Assembly (NCBI GenBank): GCA_021030915.1
Contig: JAGEMR010000016.1
Location: 248,001-312,000, forward strand
Direction of reading: 5' to 3'
DNA from: Astrothelium macrocarpum
Taxonomy: Eukaryota > Ascomycota > Dothideomycetes > Trypetheliales > Trypetheliaceae
Length of the DNA stretch: 64,000 bases
The first letter of the stretch is position 1. The number at the start of each line of letters is the position of its first letter. The position numbers and the translations under genes were made by a program. The notes beneath the pieces are model-generated. The model saw only the letters and a list, made by a program, of their open reading frames with translations. It ran no database searches and was not told the DNA's origin. This document shows positions 11,569 through 22,621 of this stretch, in pieces.

Positions 11569-12429
11569 TCACAGCTCCCGCTGTTCATGCATTTCCGGCG
11601 AATAGCCCGCCTGGTACCAACTCCACACGTTCAAACCAACCTTGGTGCCACTCTTCACCGGCAAACCCGCATGGATCGTTTCCTGGTAGCCTCTCCCGTC
11701 CGCATCGAAGTTCATCCAAAACACGGCATTGCCAGCCGCAGCCTTGAACGTCACACCGGCCACACCATCTTCCCCTTCCTTCTCGAGAAAGCTGTCCCAC
11801 TGCTTCCCTTTCGGCCTGGATATGCGAGGGAAGTTGGTTCCACCTCCCGTGCAGTTGGTCGCTAGGTACACCATGAATGTACTCACGCGTCGGGCGGCTT
11901 TGCTGGCGGTGGCCCAGTCGAAGTGGTGTGCGTAGTGGCCTCCTACGCCGTACTGTTGGGTCCAGAGCCGCTCGATGAAGGTGTCGCGCGGCCAGCCTTG
12001 GATACTCAGAGCGCGCTGCTCAATGCATTGAACAACGTTGTCTCTGTCAATAAGGGCTTTGGAGGAGTTGCGGATAGATGGATCATGGACTTCCTCGCCG
12101 CTGTTAAAGATTGTGGAGAGCTGCCATTTGGTTTCGCTAAGATCGATGAGATGCTGCGCTTCAGCGCTGGATATGAAGTTTTCAACGTAAATGATTAGGG
12201 GAGAGGAGGAGAAGATGTGTATATTGTAGAAATGATGGGGACATTGCAAATCGGACCGGGGATAAACAAGCGACTCTATTTGAGTTTGTGAGATTGGTGC
12301 TGTCTCTGAATCGGAAGAGTGGAGTTGCAGGATATTTTGAGGCAAGCCGGGTGCTCCAATGGCGATATAGATGAATAGTGCAACCAAGACGTAGAACGCG
12401 TATTCAAGGGCGGAGCGTCCTGACGCCAT
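11569..12429 (-). CDS. prolyl 4-hydroxylase-like 2-oxoglutarate/Fe(II) dioxygenase
   Basis: Single exon, 286 aa. The start is the ATG at 12429; the frame extends five codons upstream only through a TTG. An N-terminal hydrophobic helix (about residues 10-28) suggests a signal anchor. The P4Hc-type catalytic core follows: YVENFISSAEAQHLI near the domain start, the metal-binding HxD in YAHHFDW (H169, D171), the distal metal His in TIHAGLPV (H253), and the 2-oxoglutarate-binding Lys in TKVGLNVW (K263). All expected catalytic residues are present, so an active enzyme is likely. The substrate (prolyl residues of a secreted or ER protein, or another target) cannot be told from the sequence. Length fits fungal P4H-like proteins. 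Confidence 0.93.
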   Translation of the reverse strand: MASGRSALEYAFYVLVALFIYIAIGAPGLPQNILQLHSSDSETAPISQTQIESLVYPRSDLQCPHHFYNIHIFSSSPLIIYVENFISSAEAQHLIDLSETKWQLSTIFNSGEEVHDPSIRNSSKALIDRDNVVQCIEQRALSIQGWPRDTFIERLWTQQYGVGGHYAHHFDWATASKAARRVSTFMVYLATNCTGGGTNFPRISRPKGKQWDSFLEKEGEDGVAGVTFKAAAGNAVFWMNFDADGRGYQETIHAGLPVKSGTKVGLNVWSWYQAGYSPEMHEQREL

Positions 12430-12662
12430 CAGAAGAGAAAACAAAGTACGATAGCAGATATCACAAGTTCTCTATATGATTTTCCTGATTTCCGAACCTA
12501 GACACAAGATTCATAGTTGTGTCGATGTGCTTATGTTGTACATGGTACCTCAAACACGGGATTAAGAATTAATTGAATGATTTCCGAAGTCAGCCCGCCC
12601 GAGCCTCTTCATTCTCGTTAATAAACCGCATTATCATCGGCGCCATTAGAAACGCGGCATCT

Positions 12663-15492
12663 ATGAGCTCTTCATTTTCCTGGGCTCACCCTAGTCTCAA
12701 CCAAGATAGATTCCGTGCATACTCCACCCTTCTCCTCATACAAAGTGGGGGGCAAGTCGACACCCGTTGGGAACCAGAACATGAGCCAGCAGTCCAAAGC
12801 AGCCCGGTTGATTACGATGATACCGAATCAGCCGTGGCTCAAACCATATCGCCCTTTGAAGAGACGAACTTGAAGGATTCATTCCAAGATCGTGTCGCGG
12901 AGCTTGTTTCCAATGTCAAGGGAGGTAACGACGTCTCAGCTACGCTTCTGGTCGATTGCCCCCACGAGGTGAAGCTAGTAATTGCGAAGAACGAAGGCCT
13001 CAACAAAACGGACCAGGAATTTCTGCGAAAGTTACAGGATTTGTTAAGGAAAGTTGCGAAAACACATTGTAAGATCTCTGAAGAGGCTCCTTAACCAGCT
13101 CTAATTTACAAGATTTAAATGATGATGGTCAACGACAAGCGCTTTGGAACGAAATACTGAGCTACTCCGATGCCCGAATTCATGATTGGATTGCTGAATT
13201 TCAACGAGTTGCGAAGAAATTTGCGCACAGCTGTTCAACGGACCCTCTAAATATTGCTACCTCAAGAGCACTGCGACTCGACGTGTTGGACCTACTGGGC
13301 AGATCATGTCAAGATTCGAAATCTACACTGGTTGAAACTGCACACTCAATCTGGAATACTTATGGACAACAAGACTTTGATGTTTGTGACAGTGGTTTGG
13401 AGCTGGCAAGGAACTTAAGGCTCAGTATCGGCTTCCTGGGCCGTCTGAAGATTGGCTTTGACGTCATAGTGCGAGCTGCCGAACGATTGGACAAGTTCCA
13501 AGAGCTGACCATTTGTCCACTTCCTTCTTGGTCCGGAAAAAAGTCCAAAACGACGAAAGGGAAAGGAAGGAATACGAGATGGACTTTGAGTCAAACCTTT
13601 CAATCGCTTTCCTTGCCATTGGATGACACTACAATCAAGCGCCTCTTTGGTCAGAAATGGACCAAGCATAAATTAATCACGAAATTTGACAAGCTCCAGA
13701 CGCAATGCCCTCAAATCCACGCTGAAATACAGCTTATGTTGTACGCTGCCAACTTCAAGCCCGGGGAAGGAATACACTCGAACTACATTGGATGCAGCAA
13801 ACGGAGCTGCTTCCTCTGTTGGGAATTCCTGAAAGCTTATGGAGCATTCAGGACCCGGGCAAGCCATGGCAAGATATACAACCTCTGGACAATCCCCCAC
13901 ATGGAAAGCCTTGCTGAAGAGAGATTGACTATGCTCGTTTCTGCATTAGAGTCAGTTGAAGAAGTTCTCAAGATTCGTTTATGCGATAGGCGACAGGAAG
14001 TATTACAGCCCGCAAAAGAGTCAACAGTCGGAGGTTCCTCAGTTGTTACAAGACTGCCTTTCCATAGCTCACCTCAAATGACAGGGCCTATACTGGAATA
14101 TCTTCTGCATCAAAGGCAGGCAGAACACAACCGGATTGTGGCAGCATCGTAAGTTTCGTGCAAATCCAACTATGGCACAATAAGTGCTAATCAACTAGCA
14201 ATGGCAATTCGAATACTTTGATAGAAGAGTCATATGAGCAAGATTTACTTGAAACAGAGGATGCGAGACTCAGAACCATCGAGAAGGATGTCGTCGAGAA
14301 TGGTGGGCCATGTCACGGGTGCGATGTGTGGACGACACGGCGCTGCCCCCATTGTAAGAAGGACTGGTACTGCAGTTCAACCTGCGCAGCAAGCATCGTG
14401 TCGCATCGGTTTGAGTGTGCAGGCCACACTCTAACAACGGCAGATTATCTAGAACTCGCCGTGGTAGAAGATACGATTCCCGATGATCCCCAGACCATGG
14501 AAGACTACGGATTTAGTCGCTGTGATACTTGGAATCAGCAGTCACACTTACTGGGGCTTTACATTGGACTCATTACGAGACTTGATGTCACCAGCCAGAA
14601 CCTACACAACTGGAGGACAAATGGAAGTCTCGTCGAGAATATCATTAGCAAGTACACTGAGCTACCGGAAGGAAATCGTGGGGGCTACTTTCCTTGGTTC
14701 CTCCGGCACAAGCACATTCTGGAGAATCGTTCAAGAGTAAAACCAAGCCAGCCTGACAACTCATTTGCTGACGCATTAGGACAGGCCGCGAGTGTTCTAT
14801 CTCTGGAAGACCAAGACAAACCCCTTACAGAGCTGCAACCTGCCGAGAAGCGCGATGCCTTCTTCTTCTTCACCATGGCGCTAGAGCACATGCATCCTAA
14901 TCCTATGGGACCTGACGATATATGGTATAAGTTTGGGTTTTGTACATGTGCCGGCGAACACGAAGAAAGAGAGCTCGGTGGATTATACGGCAAACTACTT
15001 GGTGGGAATAAATTTATGATCGACTATGATAAAAGCCTGGGAATCGAGCGACGCGACTATGCAAGTGTTCCAAAGGCAACTTTCGAAGAGTTTTGGCATG
15101 CATCTCGCGATGGAAAGCTCATACAATTGATGGACCGGTACGGTCCCCGGCAACACCGCCGGAGGTTCGAACAGCTCGAATCATTCCTTTCAATTCGTCC
15201 TACAGAGCCTCATCCACCAGTATGGAGGCTTTGTCATTACTTGGCATTTGAGACTGCGACTGTTAAAATTCCAAAGGAAGCTCTGGTGGGAGCGCGACAT
15301 TTTGGTTTCTCATCGGAGCTTAATGCACGTATGAGTATAGAGTTGAGGAGGTTTTATAAGAGCTTGATACGCAAAGGGAATCCTACCGAAATTGACAAGG
15401 CGCGAACTCAGAGAGCTTTGTTCGACTATGCGCAGAAGCATCTAGGAACGGTCGAAGCAGATGTTGCGCAGATATTGCAGCAGCTAAGGTGA
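12663..15492 (+). CDS. deaminase-like (OTT_1508-type) protein fused to a MYND zinc finger
   Basis: Exons 12663..13068, 13113..14148 and 14199..15492, 911 aa. The introns are 44 and 50 nt with GTAAGA and GTAAGT donors and both joins keep frame. The start is the first ATG in frame. Residues 1-300 are helical with no clear match. About residues 337-370 carry a zinc-dependent deaminase signature: HAEIQL, then about 25 residues later CSKRSCFLCW, with a downstream aromatic stretch. This matches the fungal OTT_1508-like nucleic-acid deaminase family. Residues about 518-556 form a MYND finger (CHGC, RRCPHCKK, WYCSSTC, SHRFEC, H). The C-terminal 350 residues resemble tails of fungal MYND proteins. MYND fingers bind proteins; the deaminase substrate is unknown, and RNA, DNA or nucleotide editing is inference. 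Confidence 0.82.
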
Positions 15493-15893
15493 GTTTTAAA
15501 GCGGTCCATTCCCCTCCAAGGTCGCGCAAAGAATCGATAAAGTCGGACCGTATTTGAGCGTAATACTAAACGTGTGAACGCATGGATTCTAAATTTGAAA
15601 CAAGAAAAGACTGTATCTCAGTATGGTAATGAACTGCAGCTATAATGTGATCCGAATTGACTCTTAGGGATGAAATAGGAGTTTGGCAATTTAAACTTAA
15701 TAGTATCGTCGGGAGTTCGGATGACTTTGCAGTTCACGTTCAGGTCTATCCAAGTTCAGAAGGTTTCCTGTTGCCCAAAAATCTTATATATGAAACGAAT
15801 GTATGTACAGAAAAAGGTGTTGGTCAAAGTATATACAAAGAATGATCATCCACAGTCATACCCTCACATCCCTTGACTCATCTAGCTAGCCGT
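15493..15893. other. intergenic between convergent genes
   Basis: 3' flanks of the deaminase-MYND gene (plus) and the GH6 gene (minus). A short frame at 15657..15845 has no features. Confidence 0.6.
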
Positions 15894-17161
15894 TTAGAAA
15901 GAAGGATTGGCATTCTCCAAAAGCTGGGCAAAGTAAGCCTGGAACCAAGTTCCCGCTTCTGGCGATGGTTGCAGGGCATCGGAAAGACCACAGTGGTAGT
16001 CGTAGCGGGCTGCGGTCGTGTTTGAAGTACCATCACACTCTCCACCAGGCTTGACCCAGACAAAAGCGTCCTCGAGCGTGTTGCCGGTGTCGGTCGTTGG
16101 GCGGACACCGAAGCCAGTGCCGATGACATTGCACCAATCACCCCAGGCTTGTTGCTTGGTGGGCTGGACACCGTTGCGGCCTGCAGAGGCACCAAGTTAG
16201 AGTCAAATAGGCAGTTGGGAAGATGAGAATACTTACTTGTGTCGGTGATGAAGTGAGCTGGGTAGCCCTGTTGCGTAAGAAGAGGAGCGAGTGCGTTGAT
16301 ATAAAGCTCCTCATCGTAGTTCGAATCACCAGAAGTGTAGGATGGGGCAGAGGCAATGCTCCAGGCGTTGTAGTTGGCGACGTTGGTGGCGAGACCACGG
16401 ACTTGCGATGGAGATCCAGCGGCGGTGTAGAGCTGGCCAAAGAGCTGGGCAGCGGGGCCAATGTTGGCTGACCATCCGAGCCATCCAGCGTGTCCGGCAT
16501 CAAGATACATGGCAACGTTTGGCAGATTGAGCTGCTGGATGGCATAGGTAACGCACTGCTTGTAGGCAGACTCGGCTTCGGAGCAGTTTGCAACGTTAAG
16601 GTTGGTAACAAGGTTGGCAAGACTGTCAGGCTCGACAACAAACACAATGTCGACATCGGGGTATGCTTCAACTTGAGCCTTGATGTTGTCGATGTAAGTC
16701 TCATAGTATTGAACACCGTTATCTGCTACAGAGTATTCTCCGTTCGATGCAGCAGCAGCGCAGTCTCGATTGGGAAGATCGTAGATGACAAATGCTCCGA
16801 TGATGGGAGGATTGGCTCCAGCTGCATTCTGGCTTTGAATGTCTGCAAGGTATGTTCCCATAGTTGGGACCTTGGCTGCTTGGTCGAGCCACGCAAAAGT
16901 GCCAACTTTGGCAACTTCTGAAGCCTTGGTGTTGTAGGGAGCGGACAAGGAAGGCACAGCTAAGCTAAGGACTTCGGAGGCATAGTATGGGTTGGCATAG
17001 ATCTGCTTGCCTTCGAAGAAGTTTCCCACAGTGGAGCCTCCTGTTGTTGCTGCTGACGTAGCCGCGGCTGGTGCACTTGCGGCTCCAGTTGCGACTGGCG
17101 TAGCCTGAACAGCAGCAAGTATGCCTGTGAAGGCCACAAGAGTTGAGGCGAGGAACGCCAT
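15894..17161 (-). CDS. GH6 cellobiohydrolase (cellobiohydrolase II type), no CBM1
   Basis: Exons complement(15894..16180, 16237..17161), 403 aa. The 56-nt intron has donor GTAAGT and acceptor TGCAG; splicing restores the GH6 C-terminus with GDWCNVIGTGFG, FVWVKPGGECDGTSN and a last segment ending ENANPSF. Signal peptide is about residues 1-20, a short Ala/Thr-rich linker 21-45, and the catalytic barrel from about 47. Both GH6 signatures are present: VIYDLPNRDCAAAASNG with D133 and VFVVEPDSLA with D179, spaced 46 residues like the catalytic pair of Trichoderma reesei Cel6A. There is no cysteine-rich CBM1, unlike classical CBHII. It cleaves cellobiose units from cellulose ends in the secreted space. 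GGCTAA and CreA-type motifs lie upstream. Confidence 0.96.
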
Positions 17162-17363
17162 GTTGATTGAACTAAGTGATGCGGATTGAAGACCAGAAGA
17201 AACGAATGAAGAGATGCACCTAGTGAAAGCCACAAGATATTTTGATGGACACCTACAGCAAGCCCTAGTCGGTGGGCATCTCCTCAACTCTTATAAGAAC
17301 AAGCCACGACAGGATACAAATCTCGCAACTTCATTTCCATCTTGTAAATAGAATAGCCGTCGA

Positions 17364-17370
17364 GGCTAAA
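17364..17370 (+). promoter_or_regulatory. XlnR/Xyr1-type GGCTAAA motif upstream of GH6
   Basis: GGCTAAA matches the binding consensus of the fungal (hemi)cellulase activator XlnR/Xyr1. It lies about 200 bp upstream of the GH6 start codon. A second GGCTAA sits at 17594..17599. Occupancy is inferred only. Confidence 0.5.
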
Positions 17371-17541
17371 TGCCAACGCAGAGGCCGGTAGCCTCAAGAG
17401 AGGAAACCGTCGGCCCACTGGACAGATGCATGGAACTGCACATGTTATTAAATGTGTAATATCAGCAAAGCATGTTGAAAGGTCATACGCCTCGGCGGTT
17501 GTTTGGTCCACCAATGTTGGAGTGAGATATTAACTAGGAGG

Positions 17542-17547
17542 CCGGGG
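17542..17547 (+). promoter_or_regulatory. CreA-type SYGGRG site (CCGGGG)
   Basis: CCGGGG fits the CreA/Cre1 carbon-repression consensus SYGGRG. Another match, GCGGGG, is at 17687..17692. Both are within 530 bp upstream of the GH6 start and close to the second GGCTAA motif, consistent with glucose repression of the cellulase. Six-base motifs are common, so this is suggestive. Confidence 0.35.
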
Positions 17548-20289
17548 ATACCTAGGGACGGAATGGATGGCCAACGAGCGTATTAGAGATGAAGGCTAAT
17601 AGACCCTGATTGACCGCAGCCTTCCGAAAGCCCTGCATAGAGGTAACTTGCAGAAGCAGGTACCCCGATTTACCCTGCCATACAATGCGGGGTCTTTTCT
17701 CTCACAAATGAAAAGCATGCGCTAGAGAGGCCCAAATACCGAATCTGGTAAAGCACAGAATGAAAAGTAGATTGGATAAGGGTCTGCTGATGAGACATAT
17801 TTATCCGTCTAACGCGAGAGAGAAAAACGAGACTCGAAACATTGAGAGATTATAGGATAATGATCTACCAGGTAATATCAGCCTTAGCAGAACCTACTAT
17901 GCGCTACTACAGTGTTGCTGCAAAACATAGTGACTTTACCCTCGTTGCCTGAACATTTCTGGAATTCCGCTCAGCATGTGAGCTAGGAGTATGTTGGAGT
18001 AACATCCTGTAAATTGCAAAGGCTTTAATGGTGTGTGGGCATCCCTGATGAGCCGATCTGTCAAATGGAGTTTTTACCGGATCTTACCGTTCACGTGCTT
18101 TCCGTACCAGCGAACAGAAACAAGCTTTTTCGACAGGATGAACCCTTGGTACTGGAATGCTGGAACCTGGGCCGACGGTGTGGATGCGATCAGCCGGAGA
18201 CAGATGTTCTGGCCGTGTGCTTGTTGAAAAAGTGCATTCGAGAGGCAAAAAAATTTTCTGGCCTTGGATGATACCAATCAGCATGTTCCGACTGAACCTT
18301 ATATTTCTCAATTGATGTAGGTTTCCTACTTATGTAGAAGTTAGTTCCCGCAAGACCGACACTTTGGTTCAGCACGACTTGATCCGTTTTCCAAAAAAAC
18401 GTGTCTTCGTTGGCAAACTTGTACCGTCGCAAATTCCGGTAGCATTGTGAAGGATATCTTCAGCAACAATCTCCCTTGCTGGGTTTGGTTTGCCGTCTCC
18501 AACTGCCATGAATATTATGATCGAAGAAATTTGCATCGTCAAACCATGCCGAGTGACTTTGACGCGTTTTCTTATTGTCTAGCCGCAACCGAAAGATGTA
18601 TGGCGTAACCACGAGCCTTGGTGGAAACTTACTTTATAAAGTCTACAAGGCAAGAGCATTGCATTTTGAGCCCAAGTCCGCTGGTGCAAGCCAATTGAGA
18701 AGGCGCAGAGAAAAGCCTCTTTCAGGTAAATGCCAAGATACCCTGACTTGCTATAAGCCGTGGGATACAATAATCGGTTCTTGTCTTTATGGTATCGAGA
18801 ATGACTCGAGGGTAGACTTATAAATCCAAGTCGATTAAAGACATCGAGGAAAGCGAATCTATTCATTCTCTCATGAGAGAAGTACTTTGCTCATATGAAG
18901 GAGTCGCACCCGTCTGACCTGCTTCGAAGAAGTTGAATCTAAACGTTTTTTCCGGCAAGGAGCGATATTTTGCTGTGTGGAAGGGCCAGATTGATACGCT
19001 CTATGAGTATAATAATTAGAAACAAGACCATTGATCCGCAAGAATAACAGAACCCGTCTAAGGACTAAGGTCATGACTGAAGACCAGACTGATTCTGCGA
19101 AATGGACGTGGAGTCGTTTGTACTGGGCCAAGACGTGGCAATTGCGCACTTGCTTTGATAAAATTTTCTGGGATCGAAGTCTTTTGGTGGCCCTCATATT
19201 CGGGATTTCGCCAGCGTCGATATCGTCGTAGCGCTAGCTTCAAAGCATCATTTCTCTGTAGTTCCTCATAAAAATCGAGTCATTCGGAGGACAGAAGTAT
19301 GCAGTAAGTATGCGTTCAATTCTTCAAGGCCTACGAGTAAATTTCAAGCAATCGTGGAAACATTCAATCTCCAGGGCGCAAAGCAAAACTCATTGGAGAC
19401 CCAAAAGAAACCCTCTTCCAGGCATGGAGTGCCTATCGTGGACACGACGCCGTCAGGATTGCCAAGCCGGGTATTGTCGCGGATTGCCCCTTGAAAATCG
19501 GTAGGATAAAGTAGAGCCTCAATGTAGGATTAGCACGGCGACCTTAATCTTTGCAAAAATTAAGTTGGTGAGCAACTTGTATCTCCCAATGTCTGCTTCC
19601 ATGGGCTTGCCGCCAATGGGGTGTACGGAATCAGAGGTTGGGAACGATGGAAGAAGAGTGCCCTTAGTTAATCTCTCCCTGCGCCTCTGTGGCGGACTAA
19701 GCAGCCACAGAGCTCGATGGTTGGTCAACTAAACTTTGACGTCATGCACAGCAATGTTTTCAAAATCTCACGCGACTTGAAATTCGCATGGTGGCACTTC
19801 TCGTGAGTAGAGCTTAGTCGCAAAATTCAGGACACCATTTGTGATGGTGCTTCTTCGACCAATGTTTAGCGTTCCAGCCGTCTGGGGTAAAAGGAGCGGG
19901 GTGCTTTTATCCCCAGATCTCGTCTTTGCCGTTCACCCCGTGCCACCAATGCCGTTATGGAGCCCGTCATGATTGGACCCAATAATTTTGCCGCAAATCT
20001 TCACGCATGAACGTTGTCCCCACCTCTGGTGAAATGGTTGAGAGCCGTTCCGAAACTTTCCATGGCCAATGCTTGGGCAGAAAGCGGTCCAAGACGCGCA
20101 ATTTGGTCTATTACAGGTGCATCCAGGTAGGGTGATCTTCAAATGAAGGCTTGGCATTAATTTCGTCCAAGTCCATTCCACTTCAGTTTCTACTATCCTT
20201 CCATCTTTATCTCCTATACCCAGCCAGAAAGACGTCGTTGAGGCCGCCCTTTCTTTGCCTTGTCCGTGAAGTTTCCCCGCTTCCTCAAA

Positions 20290-22022
20290 ATGGACGTCAA
20301 AAGCGGCACAGACGAGTTCAACCATGACTCCTACGGAGTTACTGGCGACGACAAATTCAGATCCGAACTTGTTGACAATGCAGAACTCGCAAATGCAGAT
20401 GTACCCATTCGTCAGCTTGAAGCGCCACCTCTCGTGCGTAATTTATCGCAGGAAGAAAGATTTCATTTGGAACGGAAGCTTGTGAGGAAAATTGACTTGA
20501 GGTTGCTTCCGATGGTGATTTTGATGTACATCATGAATTACATTGACCGGAATAATCTGCCAGCTGCAAAATTGGCTGGATTGTCTAGCGACCTGAAATT
20601 AAGAGGTGATCAGTTCAACACGGCTGTCAGTATACTGTTTGTTGGATATTTGTTGATGCAGGGTGCGTACGAGAATGGTTGAATTATATGATGCATTTTT
20701 TAATGATTTTCTAGTTCCTTCGAATCTTCTGCTTAACAAGATTGGCAAGCCTGGAATCTATCTTCCATGTTGCATGATCGTCTGGGGTATTGTCTCCGGT
20801 TCTACGGCCGGTTGCCAGACTTATGGAGGATTGATTGCTGTTCGCTTCTTTCTTGGCTTCGTCGAAGCCGCCTATTTTCCGGGCTGCTTATTCTTTTTAT
20901 CTTCTTGGTACACGCGAAAAGAGCTCGCTTTCCGCACGGCCATGCTCTACTCTGGATCTCTCATTTCTGGTGCTTTTTCTGGCCTGATTGCTGCGGGCAT
21001 TACAGCAAATATGGATGGTGCCAGAGGATTGAGAGCTTGGTAAGTCCGTACCACTGTTGGACATAGACCTATGAAGACTGACAAAGTCCCTTGTTAGGAG
21101 ATGGTTGTTCATCATTGAGGGCTCCATCACCGTTGTCATTGCTGCAATGGCATTATTCGTTCTTCCAAATTTCCCGCGTACGACGAAATGGTTGACAGAA
21201 GAAGAGCGGCAACTTGCTGTTTGGCGTCTTCAGGAAGACATTGGTACAGATGACTGGGTATCCTCTGAACAGCAGACATTCACGCACGGCTTCAAACTTG
21301 CAGTGCAGGACGTCAAAATGTGGATTCTCATGGTCATGCTCACAGGCATTGTTAGCGCAGGGAGCGTGACCAACTTCTTTCCGATTGTTGTCAAGACACT
21401 GGGATATAATAACATCAACACCCTCCTCCTTACTGCACCACCATACGTCCTGGCTGTGATAACCACTTACATAAATGCCTGGCACGCGGACAGGACTGGA
21501 GAACGATATTTCCACGTTGTTTTGCCCCTCTGTGTTTGTGTTGCGGCCTTCATCCTGGGTGTTTCAACGACGTCAACAGCTCCAAGATATGTGGCAATGA
21601 TGTTGATGGTGCCTGGCACATATACAGGTTATGTCGTCGTGTTAGCATGGATAGCAAATGTGATGCCACGTCCACCAGCCAAAAGAGCCGCAGCTCAGGC
21701 AGCAATCAATGCTGTTTCGAACTGCTCTTCCATTTATGCATCTTATATGTATCCCGACTCGGCTGCTCCACGCTATAGTAAGATCTATGGAGCCCACATG
21801 CCAATCTTTATTCAAACCTTTGCTGACAGTCGTATAGAAGTTGCATTTTCGGTCGATTGCGCTACGGCTGCCTTGGCCATCATCATGGCAACGATACTTC
21901 GATCTATTTTGGTAAGATTGAATAAGAAACTTGACCGAGGAGAGCATGTGGAAGGTGCTGTTGCTGTTGCCACAGGCGTGATGGACGAGGAGGCAAAGAA
22001 GGGCTTCAGGTTTTTGACATAG
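20290..22022 (+). CDS. MFS transporter, Dal5/allantoate-permease (anion:cation symporter) type
   Basis: Exons 20290..20662, 20715..21039, 21098..21777 and 21838..22022, 520 aa. The start is the ATG at 20290 (a TTG lies upstream in frame). Introns are 52, 58 and 60 nt. The third is a multiple of three, so the frame stays open through it, but removing it restores the family-like run PRYKVAFSVDCATAALAI; its donor is GTAAGA and branch CTGAC. Features: cytoplasmic N-terminus, MYIMNYIDRNNLPAAKLAGL in TM1, NKIGKPG loop, RFFLGFVEAAYFPGCLFFLSS, about 12 membrane helices and a cytoplasmic tail with RLNKKLDRGE. Dal5-family members import organic anions such as allantoate, ureidosuccinate, nicotinate, pantothenate or dipeptides; this substrate is unknown. 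Confidence 0.93.
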
Positions 22023-22621
22023 AGTTTTCTGATCCTATAAATTTTCTTCTCGCTATATCATTGGCATCAAGCGAACTTTGCTGTAAGATAAAACGGCTTT
22101 CACGAATTTTCCAGTGTTTATCAAAATTGAGTCATGGAATTGTCTTCTTTTTTTGGGGGAAAATAGAGATGACTCCAGGCTGACTCATCCCAGACCGTCC
22201 GGAGATACTTAGAAGTATAGATGTAGAAGGCATCCATTAACATTACGCGGGGCATGGAGAGAGGACGGCCAAGCCCCCAAATACCCGGCTTTCCATCTTT
22301 TTCCTATTGCCAACTACGGAGTGTGCTAGATTCTGTTTGTCGTCGAGATGCACCCGGAGTAATTGCCATCCTTTGTATCTGCCAGAACGTCAGCAGCTTG
22401 CTTGGCAATTGCCTCGCCCGAAATCTTGTTGACCAAAACATCCAGTTTTGTCGTTTTCCTGCATCTGTCGTGGCTCCATTGCCAATGCAGCTGTTCAACG
22501 ATGGAAGCTGAGAATGTCCTGACGTCGGAAATATAGCGGCTGGGGCATAAAGGCTGCAGACTAGAAGTTAGGCATCATCAGACCTTCGAGCCATAACAAT
22601 AGGGCTTAACCTCCATCGTCA
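22023..22621. other. intergenic between convergent genes
   Basis: 3' flanks of the MFS gene (plus) and the coiled-coil gene (minus). Nothing recognised. Confidence 0.6.

Larger units (their letters stand above)
17162..20289. other. long intergenic region between divergent genes
   Basis: About 3.1 kb separating the GH6 gene (minus) from the MFS gene (plus). The first 600 bp holds the probable cellulase promoter. Several short frames occur at 18.0-19.5 kb but none is recognisable or spliceable into a family I know. Confidence 0.5.

Noticed and set aside
16138..16921. Overlapping frames on both strands inside the GH6 gene
   Set aside because: They lie in other frames of an unambiguous GH6 catalytic domain.
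21778..21837. Reading the MFS gene straight through this 60-nt segment as coding
   Set aside because: It has a GTAAGA donor, CTGAC branch and TAG acceptor, and removing it restores the family's conserved C-terminal helix.
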